Counted from the stretch's first letter, positions 50,034 to 58,813 are shown. The stretch is DNA of 64,000 nt from Catellatospora citrea (GCF_003610235.1 NZ_RAPR01000002.1:1-64000); one strand, 5' to 3'. The notes: generated by a model from the letters alone, not told the origin. A program made the numbers and translations.

Positions 50034-50994
50034 GACGCTAGCGACCCTGCCCGCCCCGCGCACCCCCGCTGCGCCGCGGGCGTCGGCCCTCGCGCTCGGG
50101 TTCGCCGCCTGCGCGGCCGTGGCGCTGGCCGCCGCGCTGCGCGCCCCGCTGGCGACCACGGTCCTCGGGCTGATCGCCTTCGGGGTGCTGCACAACGTGC
50201 TGGAGCTGCGCTACGTCGCGGGCCGCTTCGCGCACATCCTCACCGGACGGCTGCTGTGGACCGCGCTGGCGCTGGTCACCGCGATCGTCTTCTGCCGCCT
50301 GCTGGCGCTGCGCGGGCCGGAGATCGTGCTCTGCTATGGCGTGCTGGCCGCCGGGGTGTGGCACGCCGTGCCGCGCCGCCGGCTGCTGCCCGCCGGACTG
50401 GGTCTGGCCGGCGCGGCCGCGGTGTCGCTGACCTGGCCTGCGTACCACTTCGTGGTGCTGGCCCACCTGCACAACGTGGTGCCGTTGTTCTTCCTGTGGG
50501 AGTGGTCGCGGCGGCTGGCCGGACGCGACCGGACGCTGTTCCGGGCCGCGCAGCTGGGCTGGGTGCTGGTGGTGCCCGCGCTGCTGCTGGCCGGGGTGTT
50601 CGACCCGCTGCTGGCCGACGGTTCGGCGGCGGTGGTGGAGTTCGCGGGCACGCCGCAGGCCATCGCCGCACCGGTCAGCCCGCCGGGCGTCACCGCCGGG
50701 CTGCGGTTCCTGGCCGTGTTCGCGTTCCTGCAGGCCATGCACTACGTGGTGTGGCTGGGCTTCCTGCCGCGGCACGCCCCCGAGGCCGCGGCCGCGTTCG
50801 AGCAGCGGGTGCCGTGGCTGGCCGGCTGGCGGCCGTGGGCGCTCGGCGTCGCCGCCGCGCTGGTGCTCGGTGCGCTGTTCGGAATCGACTACGGCCAGGG
50901 CCGCACCATGTACCAGGCACTGGCCAGCTACCACGCGTACCTGGAGTTCCCGGTCCTGCTCGCGCTGCTGTTCGTGACCCCGCGCGCTGCCTGA
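50032..50994 (+). CDS. polytopic membrane protein with histidine-bearing helices
   Basis: The 320-residue protein has about eight predicted helices. Histidines recur inside or at the ends of helices: FGVLHNVLELRY, GVWHAVP, AYHFVVLAHLHNVVPLFFLW, QAMHYVVWLGFLP, and SYHAYLEFPVLLAL. Such an array resembles membrane di-iron enzymes (Brp/Blh carotene dioxygenases, desaturases), but I see no family signature and treat this as an inference. GGAG lies 7 bases before ATG 50032. It is divergent from a four-helix membrane protein with overlapping starts. The next gene is a convergent ArsR-type regulator. Confidence 0.8.
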   Translation: MTLATLPAPRTPAAPRASALALGFAACAAVALAAALRAPLATTVLGLIAFGVLHNVLELRYVAGRFAHILTGRLLWTALALVTAIVFCRLLALRGPEIVLCYGVLAAGVWHAVPRRRLLPAGLGLAGAAAVSLTWPAYHFVVLAHLHNVVPLFFLWEWSRRLAGRDRTLFRAAQLGWVLVVPALLLAGVFDPLLADGSAAVVEFAGTPQAIAAPVSPPGVTAGLRFLAVFAFLQAMHYVVWLGFLPRHAPEAAAAFEQRVPWLAGWRPWALGVAAALVLGALFGIDYGQGRTMYQALASYHAYLEFPVLLALLFVTPRAA

Positions 50995-51004
50995 GCCCGC
51001 GCCG

Positions 51005-52009
51005 TCACTGCTCGGCCTGGCCGGGCCTGCCCTCCAGCAGCGCCATGCCGAGCGGGGCGAGCCGGTGCTCGACGCTGTTGCGCCGCCGCTCGCTGTACAC
51101 CAGCCCGGCCTGGCGCAGCACGGCCAGGTGCTCGCTGGCGGTGCTCGGCGACTGGTGCAGCCGGGCGGCGATCGAGCTGGTCGAGCCGCCTTCGGCGCAC
51201 AGTTCGAGGATCGCCGCCCGGGTCCGGCCGACCAGTGCCGACAACGCCTCCTGATGCCGCACGGCGAGCAGCCCGGCCCCGCGGTCGACCTGGTAGACCA
51301 GCACCGGCGGCAGCGCGTCGTCGATCATCGTGATCGGCCGGGTGGAACGTTTGAAGAACGACGGCACCAGCACCAGGCCCCGGCCGCCCAGGTGCAGGTG
51401 CCGGTCGCGGGGGTAGTTCGCGATGCGCAGCACGCCGTCCTCGAAGCTCAACGACGGATGCAGCGAGTTGAGCAGCGCGGCGAGACCGCCGGCGGCGACC
51501 GCGCGGCACCGTGCGGCGTGGTCGGCGGCGAAGGACGCGGCCACCCAGTGCCACTGCGGCCGGACCACGGCCTCGTAGTACTGGCGGATGCCGGAGGTCA
51601 GCTCGTGCAGCGCCGCCGCGCGTCCCGCACCGAGGTCCTGTGCCGCCGCGGGCAGCGCCGTCGCGCGACCGGCGGCGACGTGCGCCACGTCCCGGCGCAG
51701 CTGGCTCGGGCAGGTGCCGCCGATCGCGTCGAGCCCGTCGTCGATGCCACCGCCGCGTGGACCCGGGGTGAGGAAGTCGGGGAAGTCGCCGTGGGACCAG
51801 TTGACGCCGAGGAACAGCTCGGCGCTCCCGCGCAGCGCCGTGCCGGCCCGCAGCGACTGCTGCGCGGCGCGGTGCCAGCCCAGCAGCAGCGGATCCTCGT
51901 TGCGCCGGCCGAGCAGATGGGCGCTGAGAGTGATCTCCCACAGCGGATCCGGGGCGGTGACGATCCGCGTCTGCATGAGGTCGCGCGGCGTGAAATGGAT
52001 GCAGAACAA
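51005..52009 (-). CDS. ArsR-type transcriptional regulator with large N-terminal domain
   Basis: The 334-residue protein ends in an ArsR/winged-helix domain (about 245-325, GRTRAAILELCAEGGSTSSIAARL, quoted in part, and SPSTASEHLAVLRQAGLV). The 240-residue N-terminal domain opens with IHFTPRDLMQTRIVTAPDPLWE, a pattern I know from a family of actinobacterial regulators (DUF5937-type). No ArsR metal-binding cysteines are evident, so the signal is probably an organic ligand or a protein. The best start by family pattern is TTG 52009; ATG 51976 would cut the IHFT segment. Confidence 0.88.
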   Translation of the reverse strand: MFCIHFTPRDLMQTRIVTAPDPLWEITLSAHLLGRRNEDPLLLGWHRAAQQSLRAGTALRGSAELFLGVNWSHGDFPDFLTPGPRGGGIDDGLDAIGGTCPSQLRRDVAHVAAGRATALPAAAQDLGAGRAAALHELTSGIRQYYEAVVRPQWHWVAASFAADHAARCRAVAAGGLAALLNSLHPSLSFEDGVLRIANYPRDRHLHLGGRGLVLVPSFFKRSTRPITMIDDALPPVLVYQVDRGAGLLAVRHQEALSALVGRTRAAILELCAEGGSTSSIAARLHQSPSTASEHLAVLRQAGLVYSERRRNSVEHRLAPLGMALLEGRPGQAEQ

Positions 52010-52147
52010 GACGATCCGCGACCCCTCAGCTCCGACGTGATCCGCGCAGGGCCCGGTCCATGACTCCGCCCCTCTCCGACGACAGCTTTTGCGCTCGGGG
52101 GCAGGTTAGTGGTTGCCATGGATGGAGCACCAGCCCCACGTCCGGGA

Positions 52148-52744
52148 TCAGACGTGCAGTTGCGGCGGGAAACCGGTCCAGCGCAGGCGTTCCGGCAGGT
52201 GGGCCAGGTCGTTGAACGACACCAGCGACGGCGGCCGCCCGGCCCGGTAGAGCAGCACGGTGATCCCGCAGTTCGCCTGGTTGATGCCGATCCACCGGGC
52301 CGGCGGGGCGTCCAGCGCGTGCCGCACCAGCCAGCCGATCAGGAAGTTGTGCGTCACCACCAGCTCGTGCGTGTCGTGCTCGGCGGGGGCCGTGTAGCGG
52401 GCCTGCGCGGCCTCGATCAGGGCCGCGCCCTCGGCGATCTCCGCGGGGGAGTAGCCGTCGAGGAAACCCCTGGCGAACGCGGGCAGCTCCGCGGCGGGCG
52501 GCACGTACGGCACGTAGTCACCGGCCAGCGGCGTCTGCTCGACCGGCACCCCCGGCAGGTGCGCCGTGATCAGCGCGGCCGTCTGCGCCGCCCGGGCCAC
52601 CGGGCTGTGCTGCACCGACGCGAACGGCACCGAGGCCAGCCGCGCGCCGGTCAGCCGGGCCTGCTCGCGCCCGGCCTCGGTCAGCTCGCCGTCCGCGGTC
52701 GCCTCGCCGTGGCGCACCAGGTACAGCAACCGGTTCGCGATCAC
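52148..52744 (-). CDS. histidine phosphatase superfamily protein
   Basis: The 198-residue protein has the phosphohistidine motif YLVRHGEAT near the N-terminus, the second arginine in VQHSPVARAAQTA, and the second catalytic histidine in LVVTHNFLIGWLV. It belongs to the phosphoglycerate-mutase-like branch of cytoplasmic phosphatases; the substrate is unknown. GTG 52744 overlaps the stop of the NUDIX gene (GTGA), so the two are coupled. Such NUDIX and histidine-phosphatase pairs can act in succession on nucleoside or sugar phosphates. Confidence 0.9.
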   Translation of the reverse strand: MIANRLLYLVRHGEATADGELTEAGREQARLTGARLASVPFASVQHSPVARAAQTAALITAHLPGVPVEQTPLAGDYVPYVPPAAELPAFARGFLDGYSPAEIAEGAALIEAAQARYTAPAEHDTHELVVTHNFLIGWLVRHALDAPPARWIGINQANCGITVLLYRAGRPPSLVSFNDLAHLPERLRWTGFPPQLHV

Positions 52745-53175
52745 GACTGAGCCCGCAGCTCGGCGTACGCGGGAGAGGCCAGGAAGTCGGTGATCGCCCG
52801 CGCTGTGCCCGGGGTGAACTCGCGCCCCTCGAACACCTGGTCGGCGGGCGTGAACACCATCGCCGCGCCCTCGCCGAGCACCACGTCGTCCTGCACCGCG
52901 GAGGTCACCCCGTAGAAGTAGTGCTTCACCCGGTGGTGCTCGGGCACCGGCTGGACCAGGAACAGCCGCAGCGGGGAGTCCGGGCGCAGCGACGCCTCCT
53001 CCATCAGCTCCCGCGGCGCGGCCTGCTCCGGCGTCTCGCCGGGCTCGATGTGCCCGCCGGGCAGGGCCCACATGTTCGGGAAGTTCGGCGCGTGCTCGTC
53101 GCGCAGCTGCAGCAGCAGCTCGCCCGCGCGGTTCACGAGCAGCACCACGGCCAGCTGTACCGGCTTGTCGTCCAT
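52741..53175 (-). CDS. NUDIX hydrolase
   Basis: The 144-residue protein contains a complete NUDIX box, GGHIEPGETPEQAAPRELMEEASL (GX5EX7REUXEEXGU pattern with the final G replaced by S), after MWALPGGH. Such enzymes hydrolyse nucleoside diphosphate derivatives with Mg2+. It is the first gene of a two-gene unit with the histidine phosphatase. I prefer ATG 53175; an ATG-equivalent start at 53184 would add three residues. Confidence 0.92.
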   Translation of the reverse strand: MDDKPVQLAVVLLVNRAGELLLQLRDEHAPNFPNMWALPGGHIEPGETPEQAAPRELMEEASLRPDSPLRLFLVQPVPEHHRVKHYFYGVTSAVQDDVVLGEGAAMVFTPADQVFEGREFTPGTARAITDFLASPAYAELRAQS

Positions 53176-53257
53176 TCGGACCACCCTAGATCAACCTTGA
53201 TCGGCTTGCGGACCCCTGTCACAGTGATGACCCACATCCGGCTACGGGGAGAGACAC

Positions 53258-53824
53258 ATGGCAGACGGCGTACGGCTCAGGTCGCGCAACGTGATGCTGA
53301 GCGCGGCGTTCCTGGGACTGGCGGGCAGCTCGGCCGCCTGCGGGATCGGGTCGAACGCCCCGGACGACCCGGTGTACCAGCCCAGCGCGGTCGACTACCA
53401 GCAGCCGGCGTACCAGCCGGAACCGGTGGTCGTGCCGTCACCGACGCCGCTGCCGACACTGAGCCCGACGCCTGTCCGCACGACCGCCGCACCGAAGCCG
53501 GTCGTGGCGGAGCCCGTGTACGACGACGACACCTACGTCTTCTACTGCGTGGACGCGAGCGAGGTCATCGTCGACCCGATCGAGTGCGACGGCGACCGCG
53601 CCTACGGTGCCGACTGGCCCTACTACCTGGTCTACGGCGCCGCCACCGTGTTCCCGCGCACCCTGCGCGTCGGCCAGCGGGTGCCCACCGGCGGCAGCCT
53701 GTTCAGTGCGGGCGACAGCGCGACCCGATCGGACTGGGGCCTGCCGTCGAAGGTCACCAACGGCAGCACCGTGCGCTCCGGCATCGTCGGCGGCACCGGC
53801 TCCGGCACCACCGCGGGCAGCTGA
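53258..53824 (+). CDS. YgiB/DUF1190-like lipoprotein
   Basis: The 188-residue protein has an N-terminal export signal and a lipobox-like GSSAAC (C28). A Pro-rich linker follows (about 35-80), then a domain beginning YVFYCVDASEVIVDPIECD with paired cysteines, and YLVYGAATVFPRTLRVGQRVP. This matches the DUF1190 pattern of E. coli YgiB/YjfM. The match is supported by the next gene, 3 bp downstream, which encodes the YgiC/YjfC-type ATP-grasp protein that accompanies YgiB in proteobacteria. It is probably anchored outside the membrane; function unknown. Confidence 0.8.
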   Translation: MADGVRLRSRNVMLSAAFLGLAGSSAACGIGSNAPDDPVYQPSAVDYQQPAYQPEPVVVPSPTPLPTLSPTPVRTTAAPKPVVAEPVYDDDTYVFYCVDASEVIVDPIECDGDRAYGADWPYYLVYGAATVFPRTLRVGQRVPTGGSLFSAGDSATRSDWGLPSKVTNGSTVRSGIVGGTGSGTTAGS

Positions 53825-53827
53825 GCG

Positions 53828-55252
53828 GTGCGCCGGATCCACCACGGCACGCCCCGGCCCGGCTGGGCGGAGACCAACCGCTCGCTGGGCCTGGTGTTCA
53901 ACGACACCGTGTCCGAGGACGGCTCCGTCGCGTCGTACTGGCGCGAGGGGCCGTTCTACGACTTCGACCTCGACGAGATCCTGACCCTGGAGCAGGCCGC
54001 CGCGACCCTGCACCGCATGTGCGTGGCGGCCGGCGACCGCATCGTCGAGGGCTGCCCGCGCACCGACGCCGCGGTGCGCCGCGAGGCCTACCTGACCTCG
54101 GTGTGCAGCCCGCAGATGTGCCTGCTCAGCCGCGCGGGCGTGCCGGAGTACGTGCACGAGCAGGTCATCCGCACCTGGTACGACAACAGCCCGCAGACCT
54201 GGACGCACGGCGACAAGGACCTGTTCGGCACGCACGCGCACACCCGGCAGAGCCCCGACTGCTCACCGCACGTCTACGGGCGCTTCGACATCTGGTACGG
54301 CGGCCGCGGCACCACTCCGAAGCTGCTCGAGTACAACGCGCAGACGCCGACGTCGCTGCTGGAGGCGGCCGTGGTGCAGTGGCGGTGGCTGGAGGAGACC
54401 GGCCACACCCACCACTACGACCGCCAGTGGACCAGCGTGCACGAGCGCCTGATCGACGCCTGGCGGCGCAACCTCGGCGAACTCGTCGCCGCCCGCCCGT
54501 GGCTCCCGCAGCGCCCCACCGTGTACTTCGCCTACGACGGCAGCGAGGCCTCTGGCGAGGACCTGATGAACGCGGGCTACCTCGCCGAGACGGCCCGGCA
54601 GGCCGGCTACCCGGTCGAGCTGATCGAGGTGGCGCAGATCGGCGTCGACATGGCCGACGGCCGCATCGTGCACGAGCCCAGCAAGGGCGCGCCCGCCACC
54701 CCGATCGACGTCATCTTCCTGCTGTACCCGTGGGAGTGGCTGTGGCACGAGGAGGGCGGCCGGCCCATCTTCGCCAACATGGCCGACCCCACCAAACGCG
54801 GCACCGTCTGGATCGAGCCGCCGTGGACGGCCGCGCTGTGGTCCAACAAGGCGCTGCTGCCGGTGCTGTGGGAGCTGTACCGCGACGACCCGGTGCACCG
54901 CGAGCTGCTGCTGCCGGCGTACTTCGCCGACGAGCGGCCCGCCGACATGACCAGCTACGCCCGCAAGCCGATCTGGTCCCGCGAGGGCGCCAACGTGGAG
55001 CTGGTCCGCGACGGGACCGTGCTGGCCAGCACGGGCGGCGACTACGGGGACACCGGCATGATCGTCCAGGGCCTGGCCGAGCTGCCGACCTTCGACGGGC
55101 CCGGTGGGCCGTACCATCCGGTCCTGGGGGTTTGGATGATCGACGGTGAGCCGGCCGGCATGGGCATCCGCGAGGGCGTCGGCACCGACGGCCTGATCAC
55201 CCGCAACGGCGCCTGCTTCACGCCGCACACGATCGGCTCCCACCGGCCGTGA
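53828..55252 (+). CDS. glutathionylspermidine synthase-like ATP-grasp protein (YgiC type)
   Basis: The 474-residue protein carries the C-N ligase signatures of the family: RFDIWYGGRGTTPKLLEYNAQTPTSLLEAA (quoted in part as LLEYNAQTPTSLLEAA), TVYFAYDGSEASGEDLMNAGYL, DVIFLLYPWEWLW, and KPIWSREGANVELV with the ATP-binding Lys. It lacks the N-terminal amidase domain of E. coli Gsp, as in YgiC/YjfC. It is about 90 residues longer than YgiC, with an extra N-terminal part. Since actinobacteria use mycothiol rather than glutathione, the real acceptor is unclear. It follows the lipoprotein gene by 3 bp. Confidence 0.9.
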   Translation: MRRIHHGTPRPGWAETNRSLGLVFNDTVSEDGSVASYWREGPFYDFDLDEILTLEQAAATLHRMCVAAGDRIVEGCPRTDAAVRREAYLTSVCSPQMCLLSRAGVPEYVHEQVIRTWYDNSPQTWTHGDKDLFGTHAHTRQSPDCSPHVYGRFDIWYGGRGTTPKLLEYNAQTPTSLLEAAVVQWRWLEETGHTHHYDRQWTSVHERLIDAWRRNLGELVAARPWLPQRPTVYFAYDGSEASGEDLMNAGYLAETARQAGYPVELIEVAQIGVDMADGRIVHEPSKGAPATPIDVIFLLYPWEWLWHEEGGRPIFANMADPTKRGTVWIEPPWTAALWSNKALLPVLWELYRDDPVHRELLLPAYFADERPADMTSYARKPIWSREGANVELVRDGTVLASTGGDYGDTGMIVQGLAELPTFDGPGGPYHPVLGVWMIDGEPAGMGIREGVGTDGLITRNGACFTPHTIGSHRP

Positions 55253-55258
55253 CGGCTG

Positions 55259-55693
55259 TCAGGCGGGCAGGAATGCCCGCAGTTCTGCGGTCTTGCGCTC
55301 GGCGTCGTCACGTGAATACGACCCGAGTGCCTTGACCGGCACCGGGCCGTCGGCCAGGCGAAGGACCGGGGCGTACAGCGGCTGTCCCGCACGGGTGTCG
55401 ACCTGCTCGCAGTCGACCGCCTGGACCGCGTGCCAGGGCGTGACCACGTCCCGGCTGTCGAAGCCGCGCACCCGGACACCGGCCGCGTCGATGACGACGC
55501 CCATCCGCAGCGCCCGCCAGATCCCGAGCACGCCGGACACGACCAGCACGACCCCCAGTCCCAGGCCGAACCAGTTGCGCTCGGCCACCACGTCACCCGA
55601 GGTGAAATAGGTCAGCCCGAGCAGGCCCCACACGGTGAACAGGACCACCAGGATCCATCTCTGGATCCTGGGGCGGATGACGATGCGCTGCAT
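55259..55693 (-). CDS. small membrane protein with PH-like domain
   Basis: The 144-residue protein has two N-terminal membrane helices (about 11-33 and 42-62). A short PH-like (DUF-type) beta domain follows: GVVIDAAGVRVRGFDSRDVVTPWHAVQAVD, shown here as GVRVRGFDSRDVVTPWHAV, and APVLRLADGPVPVKALGSY. Such two-helix-PH proteins are common and uncharacterised in actinobacteria. It is convergent with the ATP-grasp gene (6 bp). Confidence 0.85.
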   Translation of the reverse strand: MQRIVIRPRIQRWILVVLFTVWGLLGLTYFTSGDVVAERNWFGLGLGVVLVVSGVLGIWRALRMGVVIDAAGVRVRGFDSRDVVTPWHAVQAVDCEQVDTRAGQPLYAPVLRLADGPVPVKALGSYSRDDAERKTAELRAFLPA

Positions 55694-55834
55694 GGATGGG
55701 CACAATACCGGCTGCGTGCGGGCTTGGCGTGACCCGTCGGCACGAGAACCGACCGGCACGGGTTGGTACCTTGGCGCTCCGGATGTCGGCGCCGCACGGG
55801 TGGTGCCGGATCGGGCGGATCGGCGGGGGAGCAT

Positions 55835-56863
55835 GTGACGGGGCATGAGCTGGGCGAACCGTTCGCGGTGCCCGAAGACCGCAGCAACGTCAGCGGCGTA
55901 CGGCTGTTCGGCGCGCGGGTGGCCGGGCGGCCCGTGCTGGTGCGGGTAACCAATGACCCCGGGCGCGAGGTGCACCTGGTCGACGCGCTCGACGGCACCC
56001 CCGTCGGCGGCTTCACCGTGGTGCCACGGCGCTGGCTCGGGGTGAGCAAGGCCGCCCGGTACGCCACTTTCCTGGCTTCGCACGTCTGCCCGGCGGCCGA
56101 CGGCCCGCGCCTGGTCAGCGTGAACGACGACGGGGTGGTCCGGCAGTGGGACCTCGCGAGTCGCACGCTGGCCACCCGCACCCGACGGCTGCCGAGCTCG
56201 AACCTGGGCTGGATCAACGCCCTCATCTCGTACACCGAGGCAGGGCGCACCGTGCTGCTGTTCGGTGGCCAGAACGGGCTGGTACGCCGCCAGGACGCGG
56301 CCACGGGCCGGGAGGTCGGCGCGCCACTGCACCACGACACGGCCGTGGACGCGCTGGCCGTCTACACGGTCGCCGGGACGCGGCACATCGCCGCCGGAGA
56401 CGCGGGCGGTCGGCTGCACCGGTGGGACGCCACCACGGGCCGGCCGGTCGGACGGCCGATTCCGGCGCACCTGGGTCCGATCCGCTGGATCGTGGCCCAC
56501 CTCGTCGACGGACGTCCCCAACTGGTCACCGGCAGCATCGACCAGACCGTGTGCCGGTGGGACGCGCTGACCGGCGACGAGCTCGGCGAGACCAGATACT
56601 TCGGGGAAGTGCCGATGGCCGCGGTGCTCACCGGCGAGGGCCCTGACCGCCTGCTCGTCGTGGGTTGTGACGACAAACTGCACCGGTACCGCGCCGCGAC
56701 GGGCGAACCGGTCGGCGATCCGATCGACTGCGGAGCCGACGACTACGTCGTGGACCTCTGCGAACTCGACGTTGCCGATCGCCGGGCGCTGTTCGTCCAC
56801 GGCGACCCGGCGATCCGTCGCTTCGACGCCCGCACCTTCCTGCCCTGGCCGGTCGGGCGTTGA
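55835..56863 (+). CDS. WD40-repeat beta-propeller protein
   Basis: The 342-residue protein consists almost wholly of WD40-type blades. Blade ends are LVSVNDDGVVRQWDLAS, LFGGQNGLVRRQDAATG, AAGDAGGRLHRWDATTG, VTGSIDQTVCRWDALTG and VVGCDDKLHRYRAATG. About seven blades fit the length. No NTPase, kinase or protease domain is attached, and there is no signal peptide. GTG 55835 follows GGGGGAG. The repeats resemble propellers attached to actinobacterial nSTAND proteins and kinases, so it may be a stand-alone protein-interaction module; no partner is adjacent. Confidence 0.88.
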   Translation: MTGHELGEPFAVPEDRSNVSGVRLFGARVAGRPVLVRVTNDPGREVHLVDALDGTPVGGFTVVPRRWLGVSKAARYATFLASHVCPAADGPRLVSVNDDGVVRQWDLASRTLATRTRRLPSSNLGWINALISYTEAGRTVLLFGGQNGLVRRQDAATGREVGAPLHHDTAVDALAVYTVAGTRHIAAGDAGGRLHRWDATTGRPVGRPIPAHLGPIRWIVAHLVDGRPQLVTGSIDQTVCRWDALTGDELGETRYFGEVPMAAVLTGEGPDRLLVVGCDDKLHRYRAATGEPVGDPIDCGADDYVVDLCELDVADRRALFVHGDPAIRRFDARTFLPWPVGR

Positions 56864-56876
56864 CGGGCGACACCGC

Positions 56877-57353
56877 CTACGCGGCGTGCTGCCTGCGGTG
56901 CAGCTCGCGTATCTGGGCGGCCAGTTCCGGGGCGGGGCCGTCGACCTGCACACCCGGTGCGACCTCCTGGATCGGCAGCGGCCGGACCGGGCCGGGCGGC
57001 AGGCCCATCTCGTCGCGCCAGGCGGTGAGCTGCGCGGACGAGACGGCGTACACGATGCGGCCGAGCCCGACCCAGGCGTGGGCGGCCGCGCACATCGGGC
57101 AGTGTTCCCCGGAGGTGTAGACCGTCGCGGCGGCGCGCTGCGCGGGCGTCAGGTGCTCGGCGGCCCACCTGGCGATCTCGAACTCGGGATGGCGGGTCTC
57201 GTCGCCGGCCGCGACGTGGTTGTGGTCCTCGAACAGCACCTCGCCGTCCGCGTCGACCAGCACCGACCCGAACGGCTCGTCGCCGACCGACAGCGCGAGC
57301 TCCGCCAGTTCGACACAGCGCCGCAGGTGCGCCAGATCCGTCTCGTCGACCAC
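56877..57353 (-). CDS. nucleoside/nucleobase deaminase (CMP/dCMP deaminase family)
   Basis: The 158-residue protein has the zinc-binding deaminase pattern: H-P-E in TRHPEFEIARWA (zinc His and catalytic Glu) and SGEHCPMCAAAHAW with the two zinc cysteines. SVGDEPFGSVLVDADGEVL precedes it, as in guanine deaminases and TadA-like enzymes. TadA normally has PCxMC; here the residue before the first Cys is His, so I favour a free-base or nucleoside deaminase. The GTG start follows GGAG. Confidence 0.9.
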   Translation of the reverse strand: MVDETDLAHLRRCVELAELALSVGDEPFGSVLVDADGEVLFEDHNHVAAGDETRHPEFEIARWAAEHLTPAQRAAATVYTSGEHCPMCAAAHAWVGLGRIVYAVSSAQLTAWRDEMGLPPGPVRPLPIQEVAPGVQVDGPAPELAAQIRELHRRQHAA

Positions 57354-57431
57354 GACAACTCCGTTCGATGGATGCTCTCATGCGGCAGCGTACCGGCGAT
57401 CAAGCGGGCGGACGACGTCGCGGCCACGTGA

Positions 57432-57437
57432 CAAGAT
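57432..57437 (+). promoter_or_regulatory. -10 element of a probable leaderless promoter
   Basis: CAAGAT ends 7 bases before ATG 57445, with no ribosome-binding site between. Confidence 0.3.
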
Positions 57438-57444
57438 CCGATGC

Positions 57445-58089
57445 ATGGAGTTCAAGGAAGTGATCCGCCGCCGCCGGATGGTCCGCCACTACGCCGACCG
57501 GCCGCTGAGCCCCGAGGTCGTGGAACGCATCCTGGCCAGCGCCCTGCGCGCACCCTCGGCCGGATTCTCGCAGGGCTGGGCCTTCCTGGCGCTGACCGAC
57601 CCGGCCGACCGGGCACGGTTCTGGCCCTTCGTGCCGACCCGGATGGCGCAGACGCCCACCATGCAGCTCGCCCCGCTGGTCGTCATCCCGCTGGCCCACA
57701 AGGCCGCCTACCTGGCCCGGTATGCCCAGCCGGACAAGGGCTGGGAGGACCAGGCCGAAGCCCGCTGGCCGGTGCCCTACTGGCACATCGACACCGGGAT
57801 GGCCTCGCTGATGATGCTGCTGTCCGCGGTGGACGAGGGCCTGAGCGCGTGCTTCTTCGGCATCATGCCCCAGCAGGGCCCCGACTTCGACGCGGTGACC
57901 GAGGTCCCGGCGCACACCGACGCGCTGCGCGCCGAGTTCGGCATCCCGGCCGAGTACGTCCCGATCGGCGGCATCTGCATCGGCTACCGCGCCGAGGACG
58001 CCCCCGCCCAGGGCTCGCACGTCGCCCAGCGCCGCCGCGGCACGGCCGAGGTCATCCACCGCGGGCAGTGGGGCGTGCACGCCTCCTGA
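57445..58089 (+). CDS. nitroreductase family protein
   Basis: The 214-residue flavoprotein starts with the FMN-binding pattern VIRRRRMVRHYADRPLSPE and SALRAPSAGFSQGWAFLAL. The middle contains DTGMASLMMLLSAVDEGLSACFFG (read as two parts), and the C-terminal YVPIGGICIGYRAED closes the FMN site. Length and motifs fit NAD(P)H-dependent nitroreductases of the actinobacterial type, which may also be F420- or FMN-dependent dehydrogenases. The gene is single; the next gene is convergent. Confidence 0.9.
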   Translation: MEFKEVIRRRRMVRHYADRPLSPEVVERILASALRAPSAGFSQGWAFLALTDPADRARFWPFVPTRMAQTPTMQLAPLVVIPLAHKAAYLARYAQPDKGWEDQAEARWPVPYWHIDTGMASLMMLLSAVDEGLSACFFGIMPQQGPDFDAVTEVPAHTDALRAEFGIPAEYVPIGGICIGYRAEDAPAQGSHVAQRRRGTAEVIHRGQWGVHAS

Positions 58090-58144
58090 CCGCCATGGCC
58101 GGGCACGGCCTGTGCTCTGTCGGGCAGGCCGCTGCAGAGCCGGA

Positions 58145-58681
58145 TCAGGGCGCCGACCAGCCGGTCGCGGCGACGACGTCGGTGGCGACGTCGACCACCG
58201 ACCGGCCGTCGGTGGCGATCCGGACGGCGTCGGCCGGGGCGTCGCGGTCCAGCCAGGCGGCGGCCCGCGCGCTGCGGGCGACGTGCACGTCGAGGCCGCT
58301 GCCCAGCTCGCGGGTCGCGAGGCGGCCGTTGGCGACCTCGTCCGACGCGGTGAGCAGCACCCGGACGATCCGCACCGGCGCGTGCAGCGCCCGCGCCAGC
58401 TCGTCGGCGTACAGCACGCTCACGGTGTTCGTGTAGACCAGCCGCCGGTAGCCGAGCGCGGCGAAGTTGCGCCAGACCGCGGCCAGGTTGTCGAGCACGA
58501 TCCGGGACCGGTCCGGATCCCCGGCCGGAGCCGGGAAGACCTGGCCGAGGAAGTCGCCCTCCAGCTGGACGTGCCCGATCCCGGCCGCCTCCAACTGCGC
58601 GCACACCTCCAGGGCGACGGTCGACTTGCCGACGCCCGAACGACCACCGATGAACAGCACCTCGACCTGATCCGCACCCAT
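58145..58681 (-). CDS. P-loop kinase-like protein
   Basis: The 178-residue protein has Walker A FIGGRSGVGKST (about 10-21) and an LEGDFLGQVFPAPAG segment in place of the acceptor-binding region of shikimate/gluconate kinases. An internal arginine-rich lid-like part follows (NGRLATRELGSGLD). It is probably a small-molecule kinase; the substrate is unknown. The open frame continues upstream, but family sequence begins at MGADQVEVLFIGG. It is divergent from the NarL-type two-component genes. Confidence 0.85.
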   Translation of the reverse strand: MGADQVEVLFIGGRSGVGKSTVALEVCAQLEAAGIGHVQLEGDFLGQVFPAPAGDPDRSRIVLDNLAAVWRNFAALGYRRLVYTNTVSVLYADELARALHAPVRIVRVLLTASDEVANGRLATRELGSGLDVHVARSARAAAWLDRDAPADAVRIATDGRSVVDVATDVVAATGWSAP

Positions 58682-58813
58682 CGGACCATGATGGCCGCGC
58701 GCGGCCCCGGCGTCGTGCGGGTTTCGGCCGTCTGCTCGGCGGCGGGCGATGGTAGGGCTGTCCCCACCATCACCTCGGCGGGCAGCGGGATGGGAACGGG
58801 CCGGCCGGGCGCA

